The position numbers were made by a program, and so were the translations under genes. The notes under the pieces were generated by a model, which had not been told where the DNA came from, made no database searches, and was given only the letters and a program-made list of their open reading frames with translations. From Lasiosphaeris hirsuta (lineage: Eukaryota > Ascomycota > Sordariomycetes > Sordariales > Lasiosphaeriaceae), in assembly GCA_030549175.1 (NCBI GenBank), contig JAUKUA010000006.1, positions 3,348,001 through 3,412,000 of the forward strand: 64,000 bases of DNA. Reading direction: 5' to 3'. Position 1 is the first letter of the stretch, and every line of letters starts with the position of its first letter. This document shows, piece after piece, positions 10,701 through 24,100 of this stretch.

Positions 10701-13700
10701 CAGCTTCAGAGCCTGACCATGATGCTCAGGCCCGCATCGAGGAGCTGGAGAACGAGGTTGCGGAACTCAAGAACAACCTAGAGCTGACCAACGTGCAGCT
10801 TGAGAACGCGAAGCAACAAACCGATAATTTCAAGCAGCTGAGTCGCGAGATGGAGGAGGAGCTAGCGAGCATGAGTGACGCCCAGGAAGAATACCGTCAA
10901 GAAATGGACTCCACGATTACCGCCAAGGACAACGCCGTTGGCGAACTTCAACAACGCATCGAAGCTCTTTCGGCCGAGCTTAGCAACTCGAATAACGAGC
11001 TTAACCTGCTGCGTGATTCGCAAGCTGATGTGGCGCGAAAGTCTGAAGAGAAGGAGCGGATGCTTGCGAGCGAGATCAGTCGCCTTAAGGACGAGGAGGA
11101 CCGTTACAAGGAAACGGCCAAGTTCCACCAACAAGATTTGCGAGCCCAGGCAGAGATTGCGACTAAGGCTCAGCAGGATTACGAGCAAGAGCTTGTCAAA
11201 CATGCCGAAGCGGCAAAGTTGTTGCAGGAAATCCGGGCCAAGCACAACGAGCTCAAAACCGAATCAGCAGCATGGAAAGCCGAGGCAGAGTCAGCGAGAC
11301 TTTCACTCGCTCAGAGCGAACAATCTTGGGAAGAGCGTCGCCAGCAGCTCGAGCAGGAAATTGACGAAATCAAGACGAGACGGGATGATGTGAGCGCCCA
11401 GAATAAGCTTCTTCACCAGCAACTCGACAGCGTTACGGCACAAATTTCTGCTTTGCAACAAAACCGAGCCCAAGTTGACAGTGGACCCGAAGTCCCGGCG
11501 GCTGCGGACACCGCTACGGAAGGTCTGAGGGAGCTCAATAACTACCTGCGGCGCGAGAAGGAGATTGTCGAAGTTCAATATGACCTCAAGGTTCAAGAAG
11601 CCAAGCGGTTGCAGCAACAGTTCGAGTACTCTCAATCACAGCTGGACGAAGCTCGACTGAAGCTTGACCAGGAGCGCAGATCACAAGCCGATAGCGCACG
11701 GAACTCGCTTACCCACAAAGAGCTGATGGACAAGCTCAACGAGCTCAATCTAATTCGGGAGAGCAATGTCACTCTTCGAAACGAGAACCAGCGGACCCAA
11801 GCTCAACTCCAGCAGAAGTCCGTCAAGATCGAGGAATTGGAAGCCAAGATTCATCCCCTGGAAGCTCATATCTTGGAACTTGAGCTTGACAAGACATTCA
11901 AGGATGCGGAGATCAAGCAGCTACAGGAGGCCCGAGATGGGTTACAGAAGAGAATCGAGTCGATCTTGAGTAAATACGGCCAGGCCGATCCTCACGAAGT
12001 CGAGCAGCTCAAGGCAACGATCGCGAGCTTAGAGGCTGAGCGCGACGCTTTGAAACTTTCAGAGCAGTCCCTCCAGGACGAGGTTAAGAAATCACAAGAG
12101 ACTATCGAAACCGAGCGCGAGCGGTGGAACTCGACCAAAGCCCGGCTCGCGGAGGATTTCAAGACACGCTTCAGGACTATGAAGGGTTCACGAGACGAAG
12201 CTGTCACAGAAAAGGACAAAATCCAGGGCACCCTCGACTCGGTTACTGAGACGCTCTCGGGTGTCGAGAAGGAGTTGGAGGCAGCTAAACAGGAGCTGTC
12301 GGGCCTCGAAAAAAGGAACCAGGTGCTTCAGCAACAAGCTGCCGCCTCAGCAACTGAGCAACAAGCCGCAGCCTCGACAAGTGAGCAACAGGCGGCTGCC
12401 CCAGCACAGATAGTCACGGAACAAGTCATGGTGCAGGATCCGGAGCTCGTTCGACAGCTCGAGTCTTTACGACAGGAGTTGGAATCTGTCAATTCACACA
12501 AGGCTGTTATTGAGGCAGAGCTCGAGCAGCTCAGGACCGACCTTGCCGTTGCCCTATCTGAGCGCGATGAGGCCAGGGCAGAAGCAGCACGACAGCCCTC
12601 GGGCGGTGTCGACACCGATTTGCAGGAGCTTTCAGCCGTAGCCCAGCTAACACCTGCACCTGCGCCTACACCTGCGCCTACACCTGCGCCTGTCGGTCTC
12701 TCGGATGACGGGCGGAAGGCATTGGAGGAACAAATATCTTTGGCGGAGGCTAAGGCCGCAGAGTTTGAAGCTAAGGCCAAGGAGCTCGAGGAACATGCTG
12801 ACAGCATTGTTAAACAACGATCCGAGAAGATGAAGAATGCTCTTAACAAGAGGCTGGCCGAGTCCAAGGAGACTATGGAGAAACAAGCACAGGAAGAAAA
12901 GCTGAAGCTGCAAGCCGAGTTCGAATTGAAGCTTCAGCAGGAGCTTGCCATTGTCAAGGCCGAGCAACAAAGCGTGCCGCCCCAGAATGGCGTTCCAGCA
13001 AAACCCTTGGAAGCACCAGTTCCGCAAACACCTATCGCTGTCACGCCAGGCATCATCGACCTTCAGAACTTGAATGACCCTCAGACGAGAGAGGTTATCA
13101 TGAGCAACCCCACAGTCATGAGCATTGTCAAGGCCAATGTCAAGAAGATGGTGGCCTCCGAGACGAAGAAGGTTCGCGAAGAGATTGAAGCAACAGTCAA
13201 GACTGAGTATGAACATAAGATCGCCAACGCGAAGGAGCAGGCCGCCGCCTTGACTGAGAAGAAATCAGCCCTACGCATTAACATGCTAGACCGGCAAACT
13301 AAGACGGCTCTCGCGAAGATTAGCGTAGTTGAAACAGCCGCCAAAGAAACACCACAACGCCCCGTTGTTGAGGTTTGGAATATCGCTAAAGACGCAAAGC
13401 CTCAGACCCCAGCACCGACCCCGGCTGCGACGACCCCGGCCATGACACCTGCACCATCCGTTGCAGGTACGATTGCCCCCACGTCTGCTCCATCGGCACC
13501 CGCGGCACCCGCGGCTTCGGCCGCATCGATTGGTATGTTTGATCTCGACACAGCTGATAGTGGAGTGCATGCTAACACCAGCCTAGACTCACCCGCTACA
13601 GTAGCTTCAGATGCGACTGCTGAGGAGATCAAGCTACAGACAGTGTCAAACATTCCCACCGGGCCGCCACAAGGAGTGATTCCACAAATAGCGAAGGCTA

Positions 13701-14107
13701 CGGTTTCGACTTCGCTCCCCGTTACGAATAATCCATTTGGACAGCCTCCGGGCGGCCAGCCAGCTGCTAACAACCCCTTTGGCGCGCCGGCGCCAGGCCA
13801 AGGCCAGGGCCAGGGCCAGGGACAGGGACAGCAGGGAGCCAGGACGGGAATACCAGTTCCCGCTAGAGGCGGTGGCAATCCTGGACGTGGTAGAGGCACG
13901 TACCAAGCCGGAGGACCCGGCCGTGGCGGTCAAGGGCCGCGCGGTCGGGGTGGTTTCGGTCGGGGTGGTCCGCAAGGCATGAATCCAGGTGCCGGAGATT
14001 TTAGTCCTGGGGGTGCAGGAAACAAGCGGCCGAGGGATGACTCGGGTCCGGGTGGTAACACAGGTGTGAAGCGGCCCCGGGGCGGTGGACCCGCCGGGGG
14101 CCAGTAG
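7790..14107 (+). CDS. mlp1: MLP1/TPR-like nuclear pore basket protein
   Basis: Two exons, 7790-8072 and 8136-14107, are joined over a 63-base intron (GTATGG...CTACCAG), giving 2084 residues, the usual size for fungal Mlp1/Tpr. Nearly the whole chain to about residue 1700 is heptad-rich coiled coil with very high Glu, Gln, Lys and Leu. The middle presumably holds the TPR/MLP1/MLP2 domain (PF07926). The C-terminal 300 residues are low complexity: a (AP)n-type stretch near residue 1600, Pro/Thr-rich spacers, two NPFG motifs near 1961-1980, a GQGQ run, an RGG-rich block near 2005-2045 and basic KRPR motifs near 2059 and 2075 that look like nuclear localisation signals. Proteins of this family form the nuclear basket and act in mRNA export quality control and spindle checkpoint anchoring. 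Start choice: ATG in the context GCACGATGGCG, first in frame. Confidence 0.93.
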
Positions 14108-14759
14108 GTTAGCGGAGGGATGAGATGAAATGCTAAGGAAATGTTTGGTCCTGTACTATTACCAACGCGCTATCAGTGGCGTGGTTCATTTGTTGGTTGT
14201 TTGCATGCACGCTTGAGATGAATGGGGGTCTGGGACGAAGAAAGATGGGGACGTCAGATGAGGCCAGGACAAGCATGGCGATGCATTCCAGTCTGTTACC
14301 TAGTAACCTCTAGCCTACGGGTTGGTGCCTTTGAAATTTTGTGTTTCTTTTCTAGTGCCTCTGTGTATTGTATCTATCTATGGGCTATTGGGGGCAGCGG
14401 AAAAGTTGTAGCGGGAGTTGTTTTTGTTGATGGGATCTAGGAATGGAAGGTGTTCCAACCATGCTTGAGAGTTGCCACCTCCGCTCTGAAGTACTTGAAT
14501 GCGATGGATTTCCTGACCCATATATAGCATCGTGCTCCATGCCTGGATACGACACCGAGCGTGAGAAGAGGGCATTTTGGATCGTGGCAAAACGGTCCCC
14601 CGGGGGGGGGAGTGTCTGTAAACTTCAAAACGCTTTCTCCACGTCCCAAGCCTAGAGACGGGCCGAAGACTGACTCGATGCGCCCCCCAGTCCAGGATAC
14701 ATCTCCACTGTCTGGTGTCTACTTGCCCGTATACATCATGGTGAGTGAGGTCGTGAGTG

Positions 14760-14760
<1 letters not shown>

Positions 14761-14790
<30 letters not shown>
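14761..14790. repeat. (CT)15 microsatellite
   Basis: A perfect CT dinucleotide run about 650 bases after the MLP1-like stop codon. Confidence 0.98.
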
Positions 14791-14793
<3 letters not shown>

Positions 14794-15107
14794 CAATCTC
14801 GTATGGGACTTGCCGCTCGCCGGGGATTGGACGAATGCGGGTGTTATGCGGCCGCTGGCTCCCCCTTCTTCCCGTCGGGTCTTTTTGCCATGCTGCTGCT
14901 CTCGCGCACAGCCACGCACAGCCCGCCGGTTGTTTCTGTATTGTGCAGTTTGGCGAATCTCCTGTTTCTCCGCGCCTCGTCGTCTTGGTGGGGGTTTATC
15001 TTGTTTTGGTAGAGCCGGTCTGCGCAGGGTCTATTGTTTCATTGGTAACGTTGAGTTTCACCGTGTCGGCCGTTGTTGTTCCTCGGTCCGTCGGGGCTTC
15101 CCGATGC

Positions 15108-15145
15108 GGGCAGGCAGGCAGGGAGGCAGGGAGGCAGGCAGGCAG
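15108..15145. repeat. (GGCA/GGGA)n tetranucleotide repeat
   Basis: About nine tetranucleotide units, mostly GGCA with two GGGA variants. Confidence 0.95.
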
Positions 15146-17335
15146 CTCGCCGCCGGCGGAGAATGAGGCTGCCGAGGGCGATGATGCATCTTCACCGACA
15201 CCCGGAAGGCCCGAGGTTTGGATTTGCTACACCACAGGACGGGACAACGCACGGGCTTTGCGAGAGGCAGCCCGATGCGCACACTGGAGGAGCTGGCTTT
15301 GACTCCGTCATGGAGCACATCATGTTCATGCCGGGTCATGTCATTGTGCGATGGAGGCCAGGAGGTTTGGAGATGCCTGAGGTGCCGTGCGACGACGGCG
15401 GATATGGAAGAATGCGCGGAGATGCTACGAGCTTCGAAGCCCTATCTACCCTACCCGGTATGGGATCTTGCCGTTGCGCCGCGCTGCTTTGCCCTTGTTG
15501 AACCGAGCGGTTTCAGGCCCCGAACCCCCTCGGCGCCAGCACAGAGCAGCCCCTTGTGCAACACGAGCGAAAGGCACCATGATCACGCCGTGTCACGGCT
15601 GGAGGGCTGTGCCGGTGTTTTGCGTGGTATCCTGTATCGCGTCGCACCGATGAGAGCGGTCTGCGAGAGAGGGAGTGCTCTGGTTGGCGAGCGCCATGCC
15701 CAATAGGGGGTGGGGATAAGTGGTTTGGGCGGTGCGCCTTGTCGCACTGCATTCCGCAGTGGTTGTGGAGAAGGGAAGTTGTCGCGCGCGGTGAAGGGGT
15801 GTGGAATCATCTCGAGTACGGTACGCAGGCGCGTGTTTACTGGACGCTACTGGTTGGCGCCGCATCAAGGGCAGTTGTGATATTGACAAGGCCTAGTAGT
15901 GTAATCCGCGGCGGCTCGGGTGTGATAGGGAAACGAGAGCAGTAACTATGGGAAACAGTGTTTTATGCCGGTGCCGATGTGAAGCCGAGCAAGTGAGACG
16001 GATCGACTGGGCGATCACCGATGCCTGCGAGGAGGCCTTCAGCCCTACGGGAATGCTGACCCCCGATTACCCACCCCACTGAAGCTTTGAGAGATAGGGT
16101 TCTGACTCAAAACGCCGCGTTCCACAGCCTTGGGAACCTGCCCTGCCTTTTTCTTCCACTCCGATTCTTCACGTCAGAAATCATGTTTTTGGGGGCTGTA
16201 TGCCATGTGATTCCTCACTGCCAATTCACTGCTTTCGTTATCGTGATGCTCTATCTCGATGCAGATATGTTGCTGGCAGCCCCCCGCTCTGCACCGCTCT
16301 GCACCGCAAAGCGGCTGGGATCGGGGCTTGATGTCCAGGCAATGAAGCGGGCAGCTGGGAGTCTTGCTCCGAATCCTCGCCGGAAAGTTCTGCGCAGCGG
16401 GCGCTCGACCGAGCAAGTAGGTGTGTGCGGTTCGGTTGGGAGGATCCAGCCAACTGGCGAGAGCTCCGTCCACAGGTCTGTTCGCAAATCCTGCCACATC
16501 GGCTCTTCAGCCAGCCCAGCGACCGCCCGCTTTTCAGAATGAGGTCAAGCTTGAGACTGGCGGAATGTCCGCTCTCTCTGCCCCCCCTCCCCCCCCTCCC
16601 GGGCGCACCGCTCGACACTCATTCCACATCGAGTCCACTTCCAAAATGCGGCCTCTATTGGTGCAAGCCTTCAAACGAACGAACGCAGGCTAGGAGCTAA
16701 GATAGGCATGGGGTATCAAAGTCCACCGCCTCAACAAAAACGGAGTGTTGCAGGCCTGATCGTTGCAGCGTTTTGACCACGGGGCACTGGGCACTGCTGC
16801 TAGACCGGCGTTCTCTACGTAGTGTATGCACGAATACCCTGCTATCAAATCACTAGCCTGAACCGCGTCTTCTCTCCAACTGGCCGCGAGGCTCAAGCGG
16901 GATGCTCGGCGACGTGCCCTGATCGGTAGGAGACCGCGAGACGTCGTCCTAGGGCCGCGATCCATCGCGTCGTTCTAGCAACACTGCATCGCTGGCTAGC
17001 CTGGTGGGAGGCGCTTGAGACGGACGACCCCTTCCCGATTCTTGATTATGTCTTGTCGTCGCTGGTGATTTCGGAGATACTGTTGCTGGTGCTGTAATTC
17101 CAGAGGGACAAGCCGGAACAGGGCGGCAGTTTTTGTTAGCTTGGCGCATTACTGAGATGCTTCTGGATGCTACCCTCGTCAATCAGACCCCGCAGGGAGA
17201 AGGGAAAACAGGAAAGCAGCAAAACGCCGACGGCCTTGTTTTCGGTGATCGCTTGGTCCATCCGGAAGTTGTGCGACTGCGCGCACTTGCCAGTGCCATG
17301 CCCACGCCGCAGAGCACCAAGCAGCACACACCTAA

Positions 17336-17352
17336 GGGGGGGGGGGGGGGGG
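17336..17352. repeat. 17-G homopolymer
   Basis: An uninterrupted run of 17 guanines in noncoding DNA, a possible quadruplex-forming or slippage-prone site. Confidence 0.95.
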
Positions 17353-20300
17353 TGGTGTGGCTTAACATATGGGTACCCGGCCGATATCCGTGAAGCCTAG
17401 GCGGAAGCCCAGCACGTCACGTCTTCTAGAAGCCGGGAAAAGGGGGGCGCGTGCTGTCTCGGCGCGGCGCGTCGTGAGCGAGGCCGTGGTTTCATGACGC
17501 GACCGACCGTTCGCGGGCCAGCCGGGCACGGCCACACAGTTGTGTACTCGATACGGATACCTCGTACGGATACTGCGTGGTAAACCGCCGTGTGCCGCGT
17601 CTCCTGCGCCGAAATTGGAATCTCGGTCGAACATGCAAAGTTGGAACTAGAATTGGATTGGGAACCGGCGCACTTGGGCGCATTCGTGCGCCCTCGCCAA
17701 AAAGGGACGGGTGTTGATGCCAAATCATGCTCTTGGTGGGTAATCAAGTATCGCGAGACAGCGTGATTTCGTAATCAGGCGCCGCTATAAACAGAAAAGT
17801 TAGTAGCCTTCTTTCTCATCATAACTGGCGGCCCAGACTGGTGATTTTATTGCATCAAGCCGGGCCTTCTGGGCAGCCGGGCCGCTGGCTGCTGGTGGGC
17901 TATTACCTAGGGTTGGCGCTGGTGATGGCGACGCGAAAGTGCCCGCCTGTTCGTGGTGGGCGCAGAGGGCTCACCACCATGAAAGGGCGGTGATTCTCGC
18001 CTGCTCGTGCAGTGCTGCGCCTCTCTGGGGGAAAAACGCTACTGTGCGATTGGCGCAAATTAGTGGGACCCCATGAGCGCGCTCAAGAGCTCTGCAGCAG
18101 GTACAAGCAGTACAAGGCAGCCCTGTTGGGAAAATGGGCTGCACTCCACCTAACTGTATCCACAGCCATCCGCTGCAAAGGTCTTGCATGCCAGGCGCCT
18201 GGCACCCGTCGCCCGCTTGTCCTTCCTTGGCCGTCCAAGCTCGGTACCCTTGAGCGAGTAGGTATCCAGACGATAGATAGCACTACCTCATTAGTCCTGC
18301 CCTGCGACCGTTTTTTGGGCTGCGCAGCAGCTAGCACTGCGATCAAACATGAGGGCCAAGCCGGGGAATTTGGCGCTCACGCCCTGCTACTCGTCCGGAT
18401 ACGCAAAACCCACCATTCTGGCCATTCATCCCCTTCCGCCCTCTCGGTGCACTAAACGGGCACAGATCCCTTCCCGACTCCCCTCTGCCATGCTAGGTGC
18501 TGTTGTTAGCCTCTATGCCCTCTCTTTCCTTGGATGGTTGGTTACACGAAGGAACTGCTCGCTCTCTCAATATCCACAGCCTCCGCAGCCCGCGTAATGA
18601 GCCAAGCAGCAAGGTCCCAGACGTTTGCCGGCGTCCTCGGGAAGGGCGAGGATGCCAACAAGTGCCGACTAACACTTATACTACCTAGCAGCCTCTGGCG
18701 TGCCCCACGTTCCACAGACCCACGCTGTCCCGCCCATGCGATACTGCTAGCATATGTGTGTTACCAAGCCTATTGCCCAGAGGCAAGTAAAAGCGCTCCG
18801 CGGACTATCGCGCTGTTCTCCCTGGTCCCTTACCGAGGGTCACACACTCACACCTTCTGATGCGGACTGGCTCGGCTTTCTTAGGACTCACCTCTGCAGA
18901 GTAATCCGATGACAAAGAATCGACCGTGTCTGGCACTCTAGACTACATTGCGACGGTGGTGTTTTCGGCGGCATCGGTCAATACTTTGGTTTGCTTTGTC
19001 AATGCTCTCTCTATTCCGTCGGTCGAGGGGGGCGCAGGCCGTGAAATCCGCACGAGACCCGCATGGGATATGGAATCCGCGGGACCGGGCGGGCGTACGA
19101 CGTCCACGGTGCATGGGAAACGGAACACCAGCGCTCCCGAGCACTGGTACAGGGTCGGACTCGCGGCCGTCGTACCTAACCGCTGATTGGCCATGTGGGG
19201 GCGCACCAAGACCTAGCACCTAGCACCGCCATCTTTGTTGTTCCCCCCGACGCATTATCTCCGGGCCACGCTCCTGGTCCGAGAGGGGAGAAGCAGAAAG
19301 AGGGCAAGGCGCTCGGGAGCGCACACGCCCGCCCGCGTCAGATGACGTTGTCGTTGCCGGTCGTCTCGCACTGCGTCGTCTCTCTTGTCCTTGACCGCCC
19401 CGGTGATGGGACGGTACTCCGTACTTGGGGGGTCGATGAGGCATGATTAGTGGCACGCGGTTTGGGGGTTGGGCCGCTCGTTGCGCTGCATTGGCCTTGC
19501 AGCTATACTACCGATACTACCGCCGTTGGCAGGCGCCTGTAAATGGCACACTGGACTCTGGGCGTCGGGTGAGTTATTGCTTGCGCCAGAAGAGCGAATA
19601 ATCCCGTGCCATATCCAAATTCGGGTGTGTATGGCTGTCTCGGCGGAATACCAACAGGCCAGCCCGCTGTTACGACGCAGCCAATTGTCTCGCGCTACGC
19701 TCGGGTTATGCTCGCGGTTGACATATAGGGCCCCGGATGGTGGTCGATATGTATATGAATATGGATATGGGCTATACAGGCAAAAAAACATGGCTAGCGA
19801 TAGCTTGATAGGTGCTCTGCCGTGGTACCGTGCATGTGCGTTGCACGAGAGAGCTTCATGTTGGGAACCGTTGGGAGCGCCTGGAGCTGCTGGAGCTGCT
19901 GCCGGGCACCGCAAGCTGTCTCGGGAGCGCTGAGGGGTAACGAAGCGTGCTCAGCCCTACCGCTGTCGAGACACCACTTCACCCGCCGACACTGCAGTGC
20001 GGCAAGCCCGAAGATGCAAAACAGGCCAACGGGCATCTGGTCTTGGCATGCAGATACCCATCTGTCAGAGTCAAGCTCTCTAGTTCACCCAGCCAAGGCT
20101 TTTGCCTCCGGGGCCCTACTCCGCAATCTTTAGTCAATCCTCTACCAACGTCTCGTCATCAGGTACGGAAAGCATCCACGGGGCCGTCGTCGACGTGCTG
20201 GCCCGCGGACGGGTATATGGCCAGAGGACGATATGCTACACCGCCAGAACCCAAAAGGGAGCACTTACCAAGCCCTTCGCATCCGTGTGGCAGCCATCTA

Positions 20301-21085
20301 CCCAAACGAGATCTGAATCCCGATGGCAAGAGCTCGCGGCAGGAGGGACCCGCGGGTGTCGGCTTTGCACAGGACCGCTCGCGACGGGGCACTCGCCGTG
20401 ATAGCCCAACTAGATCAGCCCACCGACAATTTGAGGGGTGCGCCATGGTGCCGGCGGCAAAGCTGAAGGTCGGTTTTGGGAGGCATTATGGCATATTGGC
20501 CACGACAAACCTGTTTCCACACCTGCGCATGCAGCAGAGTTGGGTCCAGCAGCCACGGCGCCCGACAGACAGAAAGGCAAGCAAACCATCGGGAATTGGT
20601 GCCGGTCGCGATCCGCTGTCGCACGTACGAGTGGCTGATGGGAAGCTCATTGCTGGCAAAAAAAATCGGCCCCAATGAGGAATGCCCGCTATGTACAATA
20701 CACATAATATTCGTGGGGAAGCACACCTCTTACACGTTGCATCAGGTCAAGCTCGAAAGCTGCTGTGGTGCGGAGAAGAGGGGAGGGGAAGGGGGGTCAG
20801 AAAGCCACCCAGCCCTACGAATGCGCGAGGGAATTAGAGATATTACATACGAGGCACGGACACCCAAAGTACTGGCCCAAGTACTGGTACCCGCTGGGGA
20901 TGCATCCACCGCGGGGGGTGTCCCAGCGAGGCTTTTTCCGCTGGATGCTTCCTTTTCTTCGCTTACAGGCACGCTGCAGAGCGGTTCGTCGTCTTGCCCT
21001 AATCGAGTAATGAGCAAGTTGAGGGCTCGCCGTTTCGCATCGGAGAGTTGAGTGCATGATAGGGTGCTGGCGGTAATTGAGACAG

Positions 21086-21121
21086 TCTTTTTTTTTTCTT
21101 CTTCTTTTTCTTTTTTTTTTT
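21086..21121. repeat. pyrimidine (T-rich) tract
   Basis: About 36 bases of T with interspersed C (TTTTCTTCTTC pattern) in noncoding DNA. Confidence 0.9.
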
Positions 21122-24100
21122 GGTCTTCAAGGGTTGTCGGCCAAGTAAAGAGTAAGGGTTAAAGAGCGAAAAGCAGGCAACGCAGGAAGCAGCGGTGCCG
21201 TTATCGATGAGCCATGCCCCTTTTTCTCGCTTGTCGTAACCTGACGGGGCGGGCCCTGCGGGCGCCAGTGTTCAAACATTTCCATGATACCTTGCCGCTG
21301 AAACGGAGCTCGATAGGGCTAGAGTGCGAGCGTTTTGTTTGTGTTTCCACACCCACCCCTGCGATGCGATGCTGCGATGTGCGCCTGTCCCAAAGCGGTC
21401 AATTTACCCTCCTTTCCTTCTCTCGCTTCTTCTTCCTTCCCTGTCGTCTCTTGGCACTTTGGCACCCTTGGTGTACCCCACTCACCCACCCAAGATGCAT
21501 TGCACTTTTTCATCCCGCTTTTAGACGGCTGGCTGGTGTTGATTGGACGCACCGCTTAGTGACCCAGAATTTTGCCGCGGGACGACAGACGACTGGAAGC
21601 GACCAAGGTGACTTGCTTGGACCAGCTTCCACTGGCGACCCAGCGGTGTCGAAATCGAAACAGCACCCATGGGCCCAGATTTTTTTTGGGGCAAGACGCT
21701 GAGCCGAGACAGGAAGGATGGCTCGATCGGGGATTTGAGGGTCGCTTGTGGCGCCAAATATGATTATCGTTGGTGGCCGTTGGTCGCGGCTAATCAGTCG
21801 CAGCTTCTTTTTTTCTGTCTCGTTCCTTTTGTGTTCCTTTGGCGATGCTGCAGTTTTCTATTTGCATTTCCTTTTTTGGCGACAATTACGAATGGGTGAC
21901 GAATGTTTCGTAACGACATTGCCATCCTCCTATTCTCTCCTCTTTCGTCCTGTACATCGTTTCGAGTTTATGGCTTCAGGACTGCGGCACTCAAGCATGA
22001 AGTCGTTGCCACTTCGTCAACCTATCCCAAAAGTCGGCGGGCGGCGGGTGGGACGACGATGGCGATACCCCAGTGCCACTGCTCTACTACGGATTATTGC
22101 TGACCATCGCGGAGCAATTCCTCGGACGGGCCGAAGACAGCATGTTCGGTTTTAGAAATACCCTGCCATGGATCCTTTATCGTGTAGCCACAACCACTGG
22201 CGAGTCGGTATCGAATGAACTGCACTGCAAAAAAGCGCAGCACGGCGCAACGCATCGCGTAACCTTTATCTTGCCCCCCCCCCCTGGGTCTTGGCTTGAC
22301 TAGCGAATGTTTTGCTGGTGCCTTGGGTATCCCTCAGGGGTGTGTCCCCCCCCCTTCCTTTATCCCTTACCTTGACGGGAACCGCATGGCATGGCATTGG
22401 ATCCTGGGGCGTGTCAAGGCTTGAAGGTAGCAATTTTACTCTCCCTGCTCGCCGCCGCCCGCCGCCTCCCCTGTGCCTGGGCCAATCCGGCCAACCCCTG
22501 GTCTTGGTGGTCTGGCCTGGCCTGTGCCTGAGCTCGTGCCTGGGCCTGGTGGCGGTCGATCTGAGCCATGACAGGGCAAATGGTTCGCGTGCGTGTGCTG
22601 TGTGTCTGGGGATGACCCTGTCGCGGTCGTTTTGTGGATGCCGACTTTGGCTGTGCCCAAAGAGGTCTGAGAGCCTTCTCGAAGCAGTTGTATCTTTCGA
22701 CGCCGTTCACGCTTCGCGTGGTTTTCATTTTCGCTATTTCACATCAAAATTGGCTTCACCCCCTGTGCAGAAGAAAACATCTCAGGGGTCGTGCCTTTGG
22801 GTCTGGGACGCTGCACCCACTCTCTCCAAGAGAGACTTGACAGTACAGTAATCGTTATAGCGCCGGGTACGTAACCAGCGGGAATTTGAGATTCGACGGA
22901 AGAATGTGTAAGCGCAGCAGCGTTAGTGTATGTCAACCGTCTGAGCCGTTCCACGCATGCAAGACACCTCAATAACACATGCGCACTAAACCCGCAGCCC
23001 GCCGGGCGCGGGACGGCGCCGAGCCAGCAGCGGCCGCTACGGAACCACGGAAAGAGCAAGATTAGAACTCCCCTCGTCGTCCAACAGCTCGGCGCGTTGC
23101 CTTTCCCAAAAGGGGTGTAAAAGTCCCGGGATGGGCGATGAGAAGACCCAGAAAAGACAAAACTAGCCGGCCAACTGCGGCACACTGCCCAGGGGGAGAA
23201 TGGAGACTGGGGGGAGGGACTAGGGGACTGGGGCCGGGGAAAACGGATTTGTCGCGAAATAATGCCGAGAGCTGTAGAGGTACGTTGTGTAACCCGGATT
23301 CCTTCTGTCACGGTGCCATTCTGGTGACCGACTCGAATCAACTCGCTCGAATGCCTCCCGGTCCTCCCATTAGACCCACGAGAGAGAGAGACCCGTCCGT
23401 CTGTCAACTAGCGCCCGAGCCAGAGCGTTGGGGGCCTAGTCATACCTAAAAGCACCTTATTTCCCCACGGAACCTCGATCCGGCATGATCACCTAAACGT
23501 TTTCTCCCCCATTCTGTCTTGGCCCCCGCTTTGGGTCGGCACCTTTCCGCCGTGATCGTCCGTCCAATGGCTTTTTCACGGAGTCAGGTCCGGAGACCGG
23601 GGCCCGGTCGGTGTCTAGTCCGCAGGCCGAACAGATATTCCCCTGACTGACTGCATTCGCCGAAGGGGCATACCGTCCAGTCCCTTCGTTGATGTCAAAA
23701 GGGGCTTACTGATTTTTTCTATATTGCGCTTGCGGGTGTGGCTCTCTCTCGGCGTCTTGGCCCTATCTCAGTGAACCGCCTTCTGCGCGGGTCTTTGGCT
23801 ACGCTACGGCTCGAGGCTAGGTTCAACCTATGCTCGCCACGCCCCCCTCGTACATTTCGATATTGACTACCTCACGACAGAGAAATCAACGAATGTATCG
23901 ACATCAGAACCGCGGCGCCACGCGTCTCCCTCTCCCCCCTATGGGGGCCACTGGCGATGACCGATCGTTACGAAGCATTTGAGATATTCCTCGAGGCCGA
24001 CGCTCGGCCTTCAAGTACGGAGTAACGGTGCCGAAAAGGAGATACCAGGAGGAGGGCGTGCGCGTCTGGTGTGAGAGAGTGAAAGTATGCACTGTGAGTT

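Noticed and set aside
12650..12690. Repeated CCTGCGCCTACACCTGCG in the MLP1-like gene, considered as a minisatellite.
   Set aside because: It is in frame and encodes an Ala-Pro-Thr linker of the protein, so it is described as part of the gene and not as a separate element.
19947..20678. 243-codon forward open frame in the gene desert.
   Set aside because: High Arg/Pro/Ser/Gly, no motif and no splice partners.
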